Shown: positions 1-8,227 of the stretch, piece after piece
Position numbering within the stretch: position 1 is the first letter of the stretch
Layout: each line of letters begins with the position of its first letter
Virus record (IMG/VR): IMGVR_UViG_3300037493_002198
Location: 1 to 50,605 of that record
Source of the DNA: a virus
Strand: one strand, 5' to 3'
DNA: 50,605 nt
Notes under the pieces: generated by a model
What the model saw: the letters and a program-made list of their open reading frames with translations, nothing else
What the model was told of the DNA's origin: nothing
Database searches by the model: none
Made by a program: the position numbers and the translations under genes

Positions 1-424
1 GTGTTTGTGGATCAAACCAAACATTATGACAAGTCTCAACCATTTTCCAAGTCCTATCATTTGAATAAAGTTGATTTAACAATGGTAGTGGGATTTTATT
101 AAAACTTTCAAATCCTTCTAACATTTCTTCAGAATGGACAATATCAATATTATTGTTTTTAATAATATCAATTAACTCATATTTTCTTTTTGTATCAGTT
201 GTATCACCTAAACTAAAAAAATGAACTTCACCCAATAGATCAATTATTTTATCTCGTTGAACAACATATGTATTACTAAACTGAGAATACTCAACCAAAA
301 ATATTTCAATTTGGTCTTTGTGTTTTTGAAGTTCTTGAATTCTTTTTAATACGAATTGTGGCATTCCACCTGTTGACAGGTGCGGTGTAAGATATAATAA
401 TTTAATTTTTGTTAATTCATTCAT
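1..424 (-). CDS. Glycosyltransferase, GT4/GT-B-like (partial, N-terminal part only)
   Basis: The gene reads leftward off the window edge, so only about 141 N-terminal residues are visible. They begin MNELTKIKLLYLTPHLSTGG. A beta strand followed by a TPHLSTGGM loop and a helix is the usual start of a GT-B glycosyltransferase of the GT4 kind, where the GG loop lies near the nucleotide-sugar site. A second Rossmann-like stretch (IIKNNNIDIVHSEEML) follows. The ATG at 424-422 overlaps the stop of the upstream gene in an ATGA (424-421), suggesting translational coupling. The catalytic C-terminal domain is outside the window, so donor and acceptor cannot be judged. Confidence 0.7.
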   Translation of the reverse strand, partial: MNELTKIKLLYLTPHLSTGGMPQFVLKRIQELQKHKDQIEIFLVEYSQFSNTYVVQRDKIIDLLGEVHFFSLGDTTDTKRKYELIDIIKNNNIDIVHSEEMLEGFESFNKIPLPLLNQLYSNDRTWKMVETCHNVWFDPQT

Positions 425-1350
425 AATAATTTTATTTCTATAACGTTTTGTGTAATATTTTTTATTTTTTCGGTTATATCCGATACAATCCCATTATAAG
501 ATATTAACACATTTTTTATATTGTATGGTTTAAACCCTAAATTAATGATGTCTCTATTGGATATATTATAAGGGGTCTCAACACCATCTACAGTTATAAA
601 CACATTTATTTTTTCTTTATTATCATAAAAATATAAACAAACATCATTGTTAAGTATAACATCTTTAACTATAAAAAAAACTAAACCATTAATGTCGGAG
701 TAATCAAATAAATTTTCGTCTTTATGAAATAATATTAAATCATCAATTTTTTCTAATTCAATTTTATAATTCATATCACTATTAACTATAGTGTCGTAAA
801 GCCAGTTCTCAACAATACAATTAAATTTAAGGTAACTATCAAAAGTTATTAGATTTGAAAATTTCAATAGGTTTTCTCTATCTAACGCAATTAAATGTAA
901 ACTAACTTTGTGTTCGTGAAATGGAAAAAAGTTACATTTTTTATCAGATAAAAAAGTAGAAACCACCGTATCATCAATTTCCGTATCATATATAATATGA
1001 TAATATCTATCATAGTCATAAGTTAAAGCATATTCAGATAACTTTTTAGTTTGGTAAAGTGCGGCCCAACCATAATCAATTACCGATCTTTTAACTACAA
1101 TTTCCCTATCCTTTCCAATGTATCTTGCCCAAGACATAACAGATTTTTGAGGCCAATAAAGTAATGGGTTTTCTTTTGTTTGTACATAAAAATCACACAT
1201 ATTTATTACATCGGAAGGTAAAGGTAAAGGACTATTTACCATTACATCTAAATTGTAACTCTTAATGGTTTTGATGGTATTTATCAGAACATTAATTTTT
1301 TCTTTGGTATCACAATAAGAACTTATGAGAACTATTTTAGTTTTTTCCAT
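421..1350 (-). CDS. Putative GT-A-fold glycosyltransferase
   Basis: The product is about 309 aa. It opens with a beta strand and helix (EKTKIVLISSYCDTKEKI) and has a later acidic YDTEIDD segment in the place of a GT-A DxD metal/nucleotide-sugar site. It resembles phage glycosyltransferase-like proteins by overall pattern only; no family signature is decisive. An in-frame ATG at 1368 would add six residues (MFYFYV). The ATG at 1350 is preferred because the first core strand begins directly after it. The stop overlaps the next gene's start (ATGA), so the two form a leftward operon divergent from the GT9 gene. It could also be a sugar-modifying enzyme of unknown type. Confidence 0.5.
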   Translation of the reverse strand: MEKTKIVLISSYCDTKEKINVLINTIKTIKSYNLDVMVNSPLPLPSDVINMCDFYVQTKENPLLYWPQKSVMSWARYIGKDREIVVKRSVIDYGWAALYQTKKLSEYALTYDYDRYYHIIYDTEIDDTVVSTFLSDKKCNFFPFHEHKVSLHLIALDRENLLKFSNLITFDSYLKFNCIVENWLYDTIVNSDMNYKIELEKIDDLILFHKDENLFDYSDINGLVFFIVKDVILNNDVCLYFYDNKEKINVFITVDGVETPYNISNRDIINLGFKPYNIKNVLISYNGIVSDITEKIKNITQNVIEIKLL

Positions 1351-1423
1351 AACATAAAAATAAAACATTTAGTTTATTTGTGTAGTTCCCTATAATTTAA
1401 ATATTAAAGATATTTGTATTGAT

Positions 1424-2329
1424 GTGTTAGGATGTAGGGCATTAGGTGATACTTTAGCGGTTACCCCCACATTAAGAAAACTTTATAATTCTTACGGTAA
1501 AAAAATATCCGTAGCAACACATCACCCCGAAATTTTTAAAAACAATCCTTACGTGGATAATATTTTTAATGAAATTACAGACGACATTAAAAATGATTAT
1601 GAAGTATTTGAATCCTTTAATATTGGGTATCACCCAAATGGTATTTGTTATAAACATAACGCAATGGATATTAGACAATTTCATGCGGTTAATTTAGGGT
1701 TTATGTTGACCAAAGATGAAATGTCAATGGACTATTTTCCTGATGAGGTGGAATCAATTGAAGGATTACCTGAAAAATATGTTTTAATTCACCCTGTTCA
1801 AAATTGGGATTCAAGAACGTGGGATGCAAAAAAATGGCAACTACTTGTTAAACTTTTAAATCAAAAAGGAATTGCGGTTGTGTCGGTAGGAAAAGATTCA
1901 TCTGAACTTGGTGGATCCAATGTGGATAAACCTGTATTTAATTTCCCAATAGAATTAGGCATGAACCTAATGAACCAAACAAGTTTATCTCAAACTTGGC
2001 ACCTCATCAATAAATCAATGTGTTTCATCACAATGGACTCAGGTCTATTACATTTAGCAGGGACAACAGATATTGATATCATTCAATTGGGTAGTTCAAT
2101 TAATCCTGAGTTCAGATCACCATATAGAAAAGGATCACAAGAATATAAATACCATTACGTGGTTGGTGGTTGTGGTCTTAATTGTGCATCAGATATGAGA
2201 TACGGAGTTAGAGAATGGCAATCAATACAAGGTATACCTTCACTCGTTAATTGTTTAGAAAGAAAAGAAACATTTGAGTGTCACCCAACAATCTTCGCGG
2301 TTTATAATAAAGTGTTAGAAATAGTGTGA
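1424..2329 (+). CDS. GT9 (heptosyltransferase-like) glycosyltransferase
   Basis: The sequence shows GT9/ADP-heptose:LPS heptosyltransferase hallmarks: an N-terminal ALGDTLAVTPTLR loop, the inter-domain strand YVLIHPVQNWDSRTWDAKKW (in GT9 enzymes HPG....KRWP), and the C-terminal CFITMDSGLLHLAG, matching the family's D(S/T)G..HLA donor-site motif. Family enzymes transfer heptose or related sugars from nucleotide donors. The GTG start at 1424 removes the expected first beta strand. The frame is open back to 1373 and encodes a plausible strand (IKDICIDVLG) with no ATG, GTG or TTG in frame. A TATAAT at 1391-1396 could be a -10 element. True start unresolved. Confidence 0.8.
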   Translation: MLGCRALGDTLAVTPTLRKLYNSYGKKISVATHHPEIFKNNPYVDNIFNEITDDIKNDYEVFESFNIGYHPNGICYKHNAMDIRQFHAVNLGFMLTKDEMSMDYFPDEVESIEGLPEKYVLIHPVQNWDSRTWDAKKWQLLVKLLNQKGIAVVSVGKDSSELGGSNVDKPVFNFPIELGMNLMNQTSLSQTWHLINKSMCFITMDSGLLHLAGTTDIDIIQLGSSINPEFRSPYRKGSQEYKYHYVVGGCGLNCASDMRYGVREWQSIQGIPSLVNCLERKETFECHPTIFAVYNKVLEIV

Positions 2330-2336
2330 TTTATGA

Positions 2337-2343
2337 TATTTAT
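2337..2343 (+). promoter_or_regulatory. TATTTAT promoter-like motif
   Basis: GATATTTATT lies 15 nt before the ATG of the 34-codon ORF at 2359. It belongs to the family of TATTTAT(A) elements that precede most leading genes here. Confidence 0.4.
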
Positions 2344-2358
2344 TGTTAAACAACAATA

Positions 2359-2463
2359 ATGGCAACAACAAGACCTTTTTCATATAATACAGGATCACCA
2401 ATCTCAGGAACAACTCAAGTGTTACAAAACTTCAATACCAATAAATCTAAATACGTGTTATAA
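2359..2463 (+). CDS. 34-aa ORF, possible remnant of a virion protein N-terminus
   Basis: ATG at 2359 opens a 34-residue frame beginning MATTRPFSYNTGSPISGTTQ and ending ...SKYVL with TAA at 2461-2463. It has a TATTTAT motif just upstream, like real genes here. The opening looks like the N-terminus of longer phage structural proteins (recalled pattern MATTRPF.YNTG..I.GT.QVG). After TTQV the expected continuation is lost, so this may be a truncated copy or decayed remnant left by recombination at the adhesin locus. It could equally be a genuine small protein. Confidence 0.4.
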   Translation: MATTRPFSYNTGSPISGTTQVLQNFNTNKSKYVL

Positions 2464-2515
2464 TCATATATTTACAGTTACCTAAACTTACCTATTAATT
2501 AAATATAAAAATCTA

Positions 2516-2523
2516 TATTTATA
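2516..2523 (+). promoter_or_regulatory. TATTTATA promoter-like motif
   Basis: The perfect octamer lies 13 nt before the ATG of the 526-aa Pro/Thr-repeat protein, in an AT-rich gap with no other signal. Confidence 0.5.
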
Positions 2524-2536
2524 TTAAAAGAATTTA

Positions 2537-4117
2537 ATGCCACAAGTAGTTAATATACTTACCTCAACAGGTATACCACCATATGACGTTTATGTTTGTG
2601 ATATAACAAATACATTTTGTTATTTGGTTGCGAACGGGGTAACTTTACCTTATCAATTTACGGTACCAGCACCATTAGATACCTCAACTTCGGTTATTAT
2701 AAAACTTATTGATTCAACGGGTTGTGAATTCTTTGAATTATATCAGTGTCCTGTTACCCCAACCCCAACGGTAACACTAACACAGACTCCCACATCAACA
2801 GTTGTAAATCCATGTAACTGTATTGACGTTGTTAATTTTACATCATCCGTTGTTGGATATTTTGATTATGTGGATTGTAATGGAACTCAACAATATTCAA
2901 TCCCTGTTAATCCGGGTATCACATATTATGTGTGTGGTAGTAATCCAACAAATACAATTGGTGTTATTGCCAATGAAGGTATCCCTTGTGTTAATGGTAA
3001 TTGTGTTCCAGTTCCATCCGTTACCCCAACAATAAGTTTAACTCCAACTAATACGGTCACACCAACGGTTACACCAACCATAACACCAACCATAACTTTA
3101 ACACAAACACCAACTAACACCCCAACTAATACCCAAAACACGACCCCAACTAACACCCCAACAACAACAACGTCAGAAACACCAACCCCAACACCAACCC
3201 CAACATTATCAAGTACAATAACCCCAACCCCAACTAATACGGTTACACCAACGGTTACTCCAACAAACACCCAAACACCAACCGTAACACCAACAGATCC
3301 CCCACCGACGTATTCTCCAACACCAACAAATACCCCCACAAACACAATAACACCAACAAACACAATCACACCAACTAATACGGTTACACCAACAAACACA
3401 ATCACACCAACAAATACGATTACACCAACTCAAACACCAACACCGACTAACACAATAACACCAACTAATACGGTTACACCAACAAACACAATCACACCAA
3501 CTAATACGGTTACACCAACAAACACAATCACACCAACCGTTACACCAACAACATATTACTCAATATTTTTTGTTAAAATTTGTGATAATTGTTCTGGGTT
3601 ATTTCCCGCAGATGGGTTTATGTCTCTACCCTCAACTTCAACAATAGGTAGTGCAATAGTGGCAACAAATGGTAGGTGTTACACAATTTTTTCCATGTTT
3701 TTGGGTACTATTACATTATATTGGAATTCGGGTGGTGGATCGTACTTAAATTGTCCTGACTGTGACGCATCAAATCCTTGTCCAACACCAACTCCAACAC
3801 CAACAAACACAATCACACCAACCGTAACACCAACAATGACAATGACTAAGACACCAACAATGACACCAACAAGAACAGTGACACCAACTCCAACTCCAGG
3901 GTTTATATATTTAGTTACTTCTTGTTGTATTTCAGGTTCAACTAGATATGTTATACTCCCAACAAATGGATTACCGGCGGGTAGAAGAATTTCGTCAAGT
4001 TCCCAATGTTGGACTATAGTTTCCCAAACTTCAGGCTCACCATTATTTACGGGCGCACTATTACCAATTTTTACAAGTTGTGCTACTTGTATATCACTTT
4101 TCCCTTGTAGTGGATAA
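2537..4117 (+). CDS. Pro/Thr-repeat, Cys-rich modular virion-surface protein (adhesin-like)
   Basis: The product is 526 aa without a signal peptide. Visible order: a small N-terminal domain (1-73, [20 protein letters not shown], two Cys); a short PT linker; a Cys-rich module (about 92-160: [18 protein letters not shown]); a long PT tract (about 160-339) of 6-residue TPTNT(I/V) units; a Cys-rich module (about 341-413) ending CPDC...PCP; another PT tract; and a last Cys-rich module (about 455-526: CC, QCW, CATC...PC). Modules recur in the proteins starting at 9939 and 13677. It is probably a tail-fibre or surface-decoration protein in which PT tracts are extended linkers. Function is inferred from architecture and company. 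It sits alone inside the glycosyltransferase block. Confidence 0.6.
   Translation: MPQVVNILTSTGIPPYDVYVCDITNTFCYLVANGVTLPYQFTVPAPLDTSTSVIIKLIDSTGCEFFELYQCPVTPTPTVTLTQTPTSTVVNPCNCIDVVNFTSSVVGYFDYVDCNGTQQYSIPVNPGITYYVCGSNPTNTIGVIANEGIPCVNGNCVPVPSVTPTISLTPTNTVTPTVTPTITPTITLTQTPTNTPTNTQNTTPTNTPTTTTSETPTPTPTPTLSSTITPTPTNTVTPTVTPTNTQTPTVTPTDPPPTYSPTPTNTPTNTITPTNTITPTNTVTPTNTITPTNTITPTQTPTPTNTITPTNTVTPTNTITPTNTVTPTNTITPTVTPTTYYSIFFVKICDNCSGLFPADGFMSLPSTSTIGSAIVATNGRCYTIFSMFLGTITLYWNSGGGSYLNCPDCDASNPCPTPTPTPTNTITPTVTPTMTMTKTPTMTPTRTVTPTPTPGFIYLVTSCCISGSTRYVILPTNGLPAGRRISSSSQCWTIVSQTSGSPLFTGALLPIFTSCATCISLFPCSG
3224..3346 (+). repeat. 123-nt segment shared with 16983-17105
   Basis: Encodes a 41-residue linker containing [19 protein letters not shown]. 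The identical amino-acid string occurs in the 1562-aa protein at 16983-17105, with the DNA differing mostly at third codon positions. This is more specific than generic PT repetition and points to a duplication or recombination between the two genes. Confidence 0.8.
3337..3553 (+). repeat. Imperfect 18-nt tandem repeats encoding [12 protein letters not shown]
   Basis: Unit acaccaacaaacacaatc, alternating with acaccaactaatacggtt, is repeated head to tail and codes for six-residue steps. The only longer interruption is a TQTPTPT segment. Length change by slippage in multiples of 18 nt would keep the frame. Confidence 0.85.
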
Positions 4118-4151
4118 GAATAAAAGTTTTTTACTATTGTTTTTTTTTAAT

Positions 4152-4159
4152 GATATTTT
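4152..4159 (+). promoter_or_regulatory. Variant TATTTTAT-type motif
   Basis: GATATTTTATT about 20 nt before the ATG at 4181 resembles the TATTTATA elements with one extra T. The only gap upstream (4118-4180) holds nothing else recognisable. Confidence 0.25.
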
Positions 4160-4180
4160 ATTATTAAAATAAAAAATCAT

Positions 4181-5428
4181 ATGAAAATATTTGTTCAAAT
4201 CGCATCGTATCGTGATCCACAATTGGAACCAACAATTAAAAGTATGTTGGAGAACGCGAAAAAACCTAAGAATGTAATAATTGGTATTTGTAGACAGTAT
4301 CACCCTGAAGATGGGTTTGACACATTAGAGGAGTACAGAAAAGATAAAAGATTTAGAATTTTAGATGTTTTATACTCGGATTCTAAAGGAGTTTGTTGGG
4401 CAAGAAATCAAGTTCAACAATTATATGGTGGCGAAGAATATACTTTACAAATTGACTCACATATGAGGTTTGAAAAGGATTGGGATGACACATTAATTAA
4501 AATGATTAAACAACTTCAAAAAAGAGGATTTGAGAAACCTCTTTTAACGGGTTATGTTTCCTCATTTGATCCCGATAATGATCCTGCGGGTAGAATACAA
4601 GAACCTTGGAGAATGGCGTTTGATAGATTTATCCCCGAAGGTGCGGTATTCTTCTTACCCGAAACAATCCCAAGTTGGCAAGAAATGAAAGAACCCGTTA
4701 CGGCAAGATTTTATTCCGCTCACTTTGCATTCACTTTAGGACAATTTAGTACCGAAGTACAACACGACCCCGAATTTTATTTCCACGGTGAAGAGATTTC
4801 AATTGCGGTAAGAGCATACACTCACGGTTATGATTTATTTCATCCACATAAAGTAGTTATTTGGCACGAATATACTCGTAAGGGTAGAACAAAACAATGG
4901 GACGATGATAAAGATTGGGTTAATAAAAATAATTTATCCCACCAAAAGAATCGTCAGTTATTTGGTATGGATGGTGAAGAAGTTACAATGGACTTCAGTA
5001 AATATGGGTTTGGAACTGAAAGAACATTAAGAGATTATGAAATTTATTCAGGTCTTTTATTTTCTAAAAGAGCGGTACAACAACATACATTAGATAAGAA
5101 CTATCCACCAAACCCTTATATTTTTGAAACTGAAGAGGACTTAATGGCAAGTTACGCATCAATATTCAAACACTGCATTGATGTTGGTTTTACTCAAGTA
5201 CCTGAAAAGGATTATGAGTTTTGGGTTGTTGCATTCCATGATCAAAATGATGAAACTATCTTTAGAAAAGATGCCGACCTTAATGAAATAAATATGATGA
5301 TGATGGATCCTGATGGGTATTGTAAAGTATGGAGAGATTTCCAAACGGTACATAAACCAAAATATTGGGTTGTTTGGCCCTATAGTACATCAAAAGGGTG
5401 GTGTGAAAGAATAACAGGAAATTTATAA
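4181..5428 (+). CDS. Glycosyltransferase, GlcNAc-transferase-like (GT60/PF11397 type)
   Basis: The product is 415 aa. The start (MKIFVQIASYRDPQLEPTIK) and the segment QIDSHMRFEKDWD match the family typified by Dictyostelium Skp1 GlcNAc-transferase, in which ASYRDP begins the GT-A domain and D-S-H acts as the DxD-type metal site. A downstream FYFHGEEISIAVRAYTHGYD stretch fits the same family, with GEE as likely catalytic acid region. Known members add GlcNAc to hydroxyproline or other protein hydroxyls. This is interesting beside Pro/Thr-rich proteins, but acceptor and donor cannot be read here. It is followed after 1 nt by the next gene, so it leads a rightward operon through 9900. Confidence 0.75.
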   Translation: MKIFVQIASYRDPQLEPTIKSMLENAKKPKNVIIGICRQYHPEDGFDTLEEYRKDKRFRILDVLYSDSKGVCWARNQVQQLYGGEEYTLQIDSHMRFEKDWDDTLIKMIKQLQKRGFEKPLLTGYVSSFDPDNDPAGRIQEPWRMAFDRFIPEGAVFFLPETIPSWQEMKEPVTARFYSAHFAFTLGQFSTEVQHDPEFYFHGEEISIAVRAYTHGYDLFHPHKVVIWHEYTRKGRTKQWDDDKDWVNKNNLSHQKNRQLFGMDGEEVTMDFSKYGFGTERTLRDYEIYSGLLFSKRAVQQHTLDKNYPPNPYIFETEEDLMASYASIFKHCIDVGFTQVPEKDYEFWVVAFHDQNDETIFRKDADLNEINMMMMDPDGYCKVWRDFQTVHKPKYWVVWPYSTSKGWCERITGNL

Positions 5429-5429
5429 A

Positions 5430-6137
5430 ATGGAATTTGCTATAGCTACATTTTGTTATGGTGAAAGATACCATAAACAAACAAATAGATTAATTGAATC
5501 TATTAATAAGTTAGAAGATAAACCGAATCTTTATGTTGTTACAGATAACCCAGAAAGTATAACAAAAGAAAGTTTTGTATTTGTTAAAGATATTTCAGAA
5601 TATAATGAAAAATATAAAACTTATAAGACTAACTATTATGACTTTGACTTTTCGGTTAAAAGATTTTCGGTTAGGTTTGCACTTGAGAGTGGATTTACTA
5701 AAATAATTTTAACCGATACTGACGTAATTCCAAATTACCCAATATTCAATGAAAAGAATGTTTTGGAATGTTTTATCCCAAATAGCGTATCAGGTCAAGT
5801 CGTGTACCTTTTTGAAAACGAGGTTAAGACTAATAGTATGTTAGGTAGAAGATTCCTACATTATGAAAATAAATTCAATGTTAATTATAATAAAACAAAC
5901 TTATGGATGCCAGAGGATTGTATTCAATTTTTAGATATTGAGAAAGATAAATTCTACTCATTTTTATCTACATGGGATGAGTGTGTGAAAATAAAAGATA
6001 TTGATAATCTACATAACATTCCCGCAGGGAACATAGATGAAATGTCTTTTTCGGCACTTCATAATGGGGTACAACTTAATAATAATTCAAATATACATGT
6101 TAATTTGTTGGTTGCAAATCACGAAAAATGGTATTAA
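5430..6137 (+). CDS. Putative GT-A glycosyltransferase with DxD motif
   Basis: The product is 235 aa. An N-terminal strand (FAIATFCYGERYH) is followed by a helix and second strand (NLYVVTDNPES). Later comes FTKIILTDTDVIPNYPIF, a hydrophobic strand running into D-T-D, the arrangement of the metal-binding DxD site of GT8-like and related GT-A enzymes. No named family can be assigned from sequence alone. It sits one base after the GlcNAc-transferase-like gene and 6 nt before the next gene, so it is almost certainly co-transcribed with them. Confidence 0.5.
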   Translation: MEFAIATFCYGERYHKQTNRLIESINKLEDKPNLYVVTDNPESITKESFVFVKDISEYNEKYKTYKTNYYDFDFSVKRFSVRFALESGFTKIILTDTDVIPNYPIFNEKNVLECFIPNSVSGQVVYLFENEVKTNSMLGRRFLHYENKFNVNYNKTNLWMPEDCIQFLDIEKDKFYSFLSTWDECVKIKDIDNLHNIPAGNIDEMSFSALHNGVQLNNNSNIHVNLLVANHEKWY

Positions 6138-6143
6138 TCTAAT

Positions 6144-7058
6144 ATGAATAAAGTATATTACACAAGAAAAGAAGATAGTTTATGGACTATTCACGATTTA
6201 TTTAATGAGATTTCATTACATATGAAAAATAATTATGAATCTGAAATTATAACCCAATTTGGCGGTCTTGTTTATGTTAGTGAATTTGATTACCATATTG
6301 GTGATTGTGAGATTATTATTTATGATAATACTAGTGACATTCTTAAAGTCATATCGTTTTCTGAAACAAAAACAGAGATTATAGATATACTGAAAAATAG
6401 GAACAATAAAGACGATATTTTTGTTGTATTACACTATCTAAATTGGGGGGATAATTTAAGAAACTTAGAAGGGTATAATTTCACGTTAGAAATAACCACA
6501 TCTTATCCATTTAGTCCAAAAATTAATTATGATTATTTTTATCATATTAGGCAATTAAAAAAACAAGAGGATCTTATTGATCAAATGTTTTTTAAAACAA
6601 CAACAGGAAGGGGAGATGAAAAAAAACTATCTGATATTAATTTAATTAACCAATCATTTTCACCTAAACCATTTGACCAATACTTAGAAATGTCTATAAA
6701 CTATAAAATTGGTTTATCAATACCTGGTGGTGGATATGAATTATGTCATAGAGATTTTGATTGTATGTCGGTAGGTTTACCATTACTTAGGTTAGAACTC
6801 GTTGGTAAATATAACCCTGAGTTAATACCAAATTACCATTATATCTCAGTACCAAGAGATAATATCGGGTATGATAATTTTATTGATTTAAAAGGTGGTG
6901 ATAACTACATTAACGAATATAAAAAAAGATTTATGGATGTTAAAGATGATTTTGAGTTTTTAAACTTCATAAGTAAAAATTCCTTTCTATATTATAAGGA
7001 GAATTTAAGTCCTGAAAAAAGACTAATTAAAATATTAAACACATTAAAAATAAATTAA
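6144..7058 (+). CDS. Putative GT-B-like glycosyltransferase (hypothetical)
   Basis: The product is 304 aa. The N-terminal half is not recognisable. The C-terminal half contains IGLSIPGGGYELCHRDFDCM followed by SVGLPLLRLEL, which resembles the donor-site region of exostosin-like and other GT-B enzymes (Gly-rich loop, Arg/Asp, then M..G.P.l). The C-terminus is Lys-rich. Company in a run of glycosyltransferases and methyltransferases supports a sugar-transfer role, but the call is an inference. Confidence 0.4.
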   Translation: MNKVYYTRKEDSLWTIHDLFNEISLHMKNNYESEIITQFGGLVYVSEFDYHIGDCEIIIYDNTSDILKVISFSETKTEIIDILKNRNNKDDIFVVLHYLNWGDNLRNLEGYNFTLEITTSYPFSPKINYDYFYHIRQLKKQEDLIDQMFFKTTTGRGDEKKLSDINLINQSFSPKPFDQYLEMSINYKIGLSIPGGGYELCHRDFDCMSVGLPLLRLELVGKYNPELIPNYHYISVPRDNIGYDNFIDLKGGDNYINEYKKRFMDVKDDFEFLNFISKNSFLYYKENLSPEKRLIKILNTLKIN

Positions 7059-7061
7059 AAA

Positions 7062-7586
7062 ATGATAAATTATACTATTGAGAGTGAAAACTCTACCGAT
7101 CACTGGCCTTACTTTGAGAGTTCTAACCATAATGTTTTAGATTTGGGGTGTGGTAGATGGTACACGGATTTAAAAGAGGAGTTAAGTCCTTTTTATTTTG
7201 GGAGAAATGCTAATAAAGTTATTGGGATAGATTCAAACCCACAAGACATAGAATATTACACAAATGAAACAATTGATGATCCAAAATACACATTTGAAAG
7301 AATTGAATTGACTCACTCGGATCAATTTAAAGATTTAATAGTTAGATACTCAATTACCGCAATTAAATGTGATATAGAAGGATATGAATTAGCTATGTTA
7401 GATTTAACTAATGATGATTTAATTAATGTGGAAGAGTTAGCAATTGAGTACCATACTGAAGAATTAAAAAATAGTTTTATAAGTAGGGTTCAAGATTGGG
7501 GTTACGAAATAAAAGTAATGGCAAATTTTGCAAGAACTCCAGACAATTTAGGTGTTTTATTTTGTACTAAAAAAAATAAAAATTAA
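7062..7586 (+). CDS. FkbM-like SAM-dependent methyltransferase
   Basis: The product is 174 aa. Motif I is visible as NVLDLGCGRWYTD, the acidic end of beta 2 as VIGIDSNPQD, and the FkbM-type signature as IKCDIEGYELAML (family pattern K-D-x-E-G-x-E). FkbM enzymes O-methylate sugars and other hydroxyl groups. At 174 aa it is shorter than most but retains the whole core. It lies 3 nt after the preceding glycosyltransferase-like gene, consistent with capping or decorating a glycan made by this operon. Confidence 0.7.
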   Translation: MINYTIESENSTDHWPYFESSNHNVLDLGCGRWYTDLKEELSPFYFGRNANKVIGIDSNPQDIEYYTNETIDDPKYTFERIELTHSDQFKDLIVRYSITAIKCDIEGYELAMLDLTNDDLINVEELAIEYHTEELKNSFISRVQDWGYEIKVMANFARTPDNLGVLFCTKKNKN

Positions 7587-7597
7587 TTATTTAAGTG

Positions 7598-8227
7598 ATG
7601 AATATAAAAGAAAGAATAACAAAATTTACGGACTTAGAAAGTAATGATAGTTTATCAGAATTTGATAAACATTCCGCACAACAATTCCACGAAGCGTATG
7701 AAGTTTTTTATGACTTTATTAAAGAGATTAAACCAAAAAGAATTTTGGAGATCGGAACCGCAATGGGAGGGTTTACTAATTTTTTAAATGTTTGTTGTTT
7801 AGATTTAGGGTTAGATGTAAACATAAGAAGTTATGATATAAACAATTATCCATGGTATAACGACTTTATTAGTAAAGGTATTGATATAAGAGTTGAGAAT
7901 ATCTTTTCCAATAATTTTACTGAGATAGATAATGAGGTAATTGAATATATAAATGGTGAAGGTGTGACAATTGTTTTGTGTGATGGTGGTTGGAAAATAG
8001 GTGAGTTCACCTTAATCTCTAAACATATTAAACCTAATGATTTTATTTTAGCTCACGATTATGCTGAAAATAAAGAAATTTTTGAAGAAAAAATTAATGG
8101 TAAAATATGGAATTGGTTTGAAATATCTGACTCAGATATTTATCAATCAACAATTGATAATAACTTAATCATTTATAATAAATCCACATTTGAAAATGTG
8201 GCTTGGACTTGTAGAAAAAAAATATGA
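7598..8227 (+). CDS. Class I SAM methyltransferase, CmcI/rhamnosyl-O-methyltransferase-like
   Basis: The product is 209 aa. Motif I is RILEIGTAMGGFTNFL, beta 2 end IRSYDIN, and a later VLCDGGWKIGEFTLISKHIK leads to FILAHDYAEN. This pattern (ElGt..GgS...D...D.gh....) is that of the cephalosporin hydroxylase/CmcI group and small sugar O-methyltransferases. A GTG at 7595 directly precedes the ATG at 7598; the ATG is taken. The stop overlaps the next start as ATGA (8224-8227). Sugar methylation is inferred from context. Confidence 0.65.
   Translation: MNIKERITKFTDLESNDSLSEFDKHSAQQFHEAYEVFYDFIKEIKPKRILEIGTAMGGFTNFLNVCCLDLGLDVNIRSYDINNYPWYNDFISKGIDIRVENIFSNNFTEIDNEVIEYINGEGVTIVLCDGGWKIGEFTLISKHIKPNDFILAHDYAENKEIFEEKINGKIWNWFEISDSDIYQSTIDNNLIIYNKSTFENVAWTCRKKI

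Noticed and set aside
2926-3433. Long reverse-strand frames rich in Val/Gly (and Cys/Trp) opposite the Pro/Thr tracts
   Set aside because: They are complements of the ACA/CCA-type repeat codons; there is no independent start context, and the same effect recurs at 11333-11557 and 16907-17338.
3337-3553. CRISPR-like tandem repeat appearance
   Set aside because: Units are 18 nt, in frame, without unique spacers, and encode TPTNT linkers.
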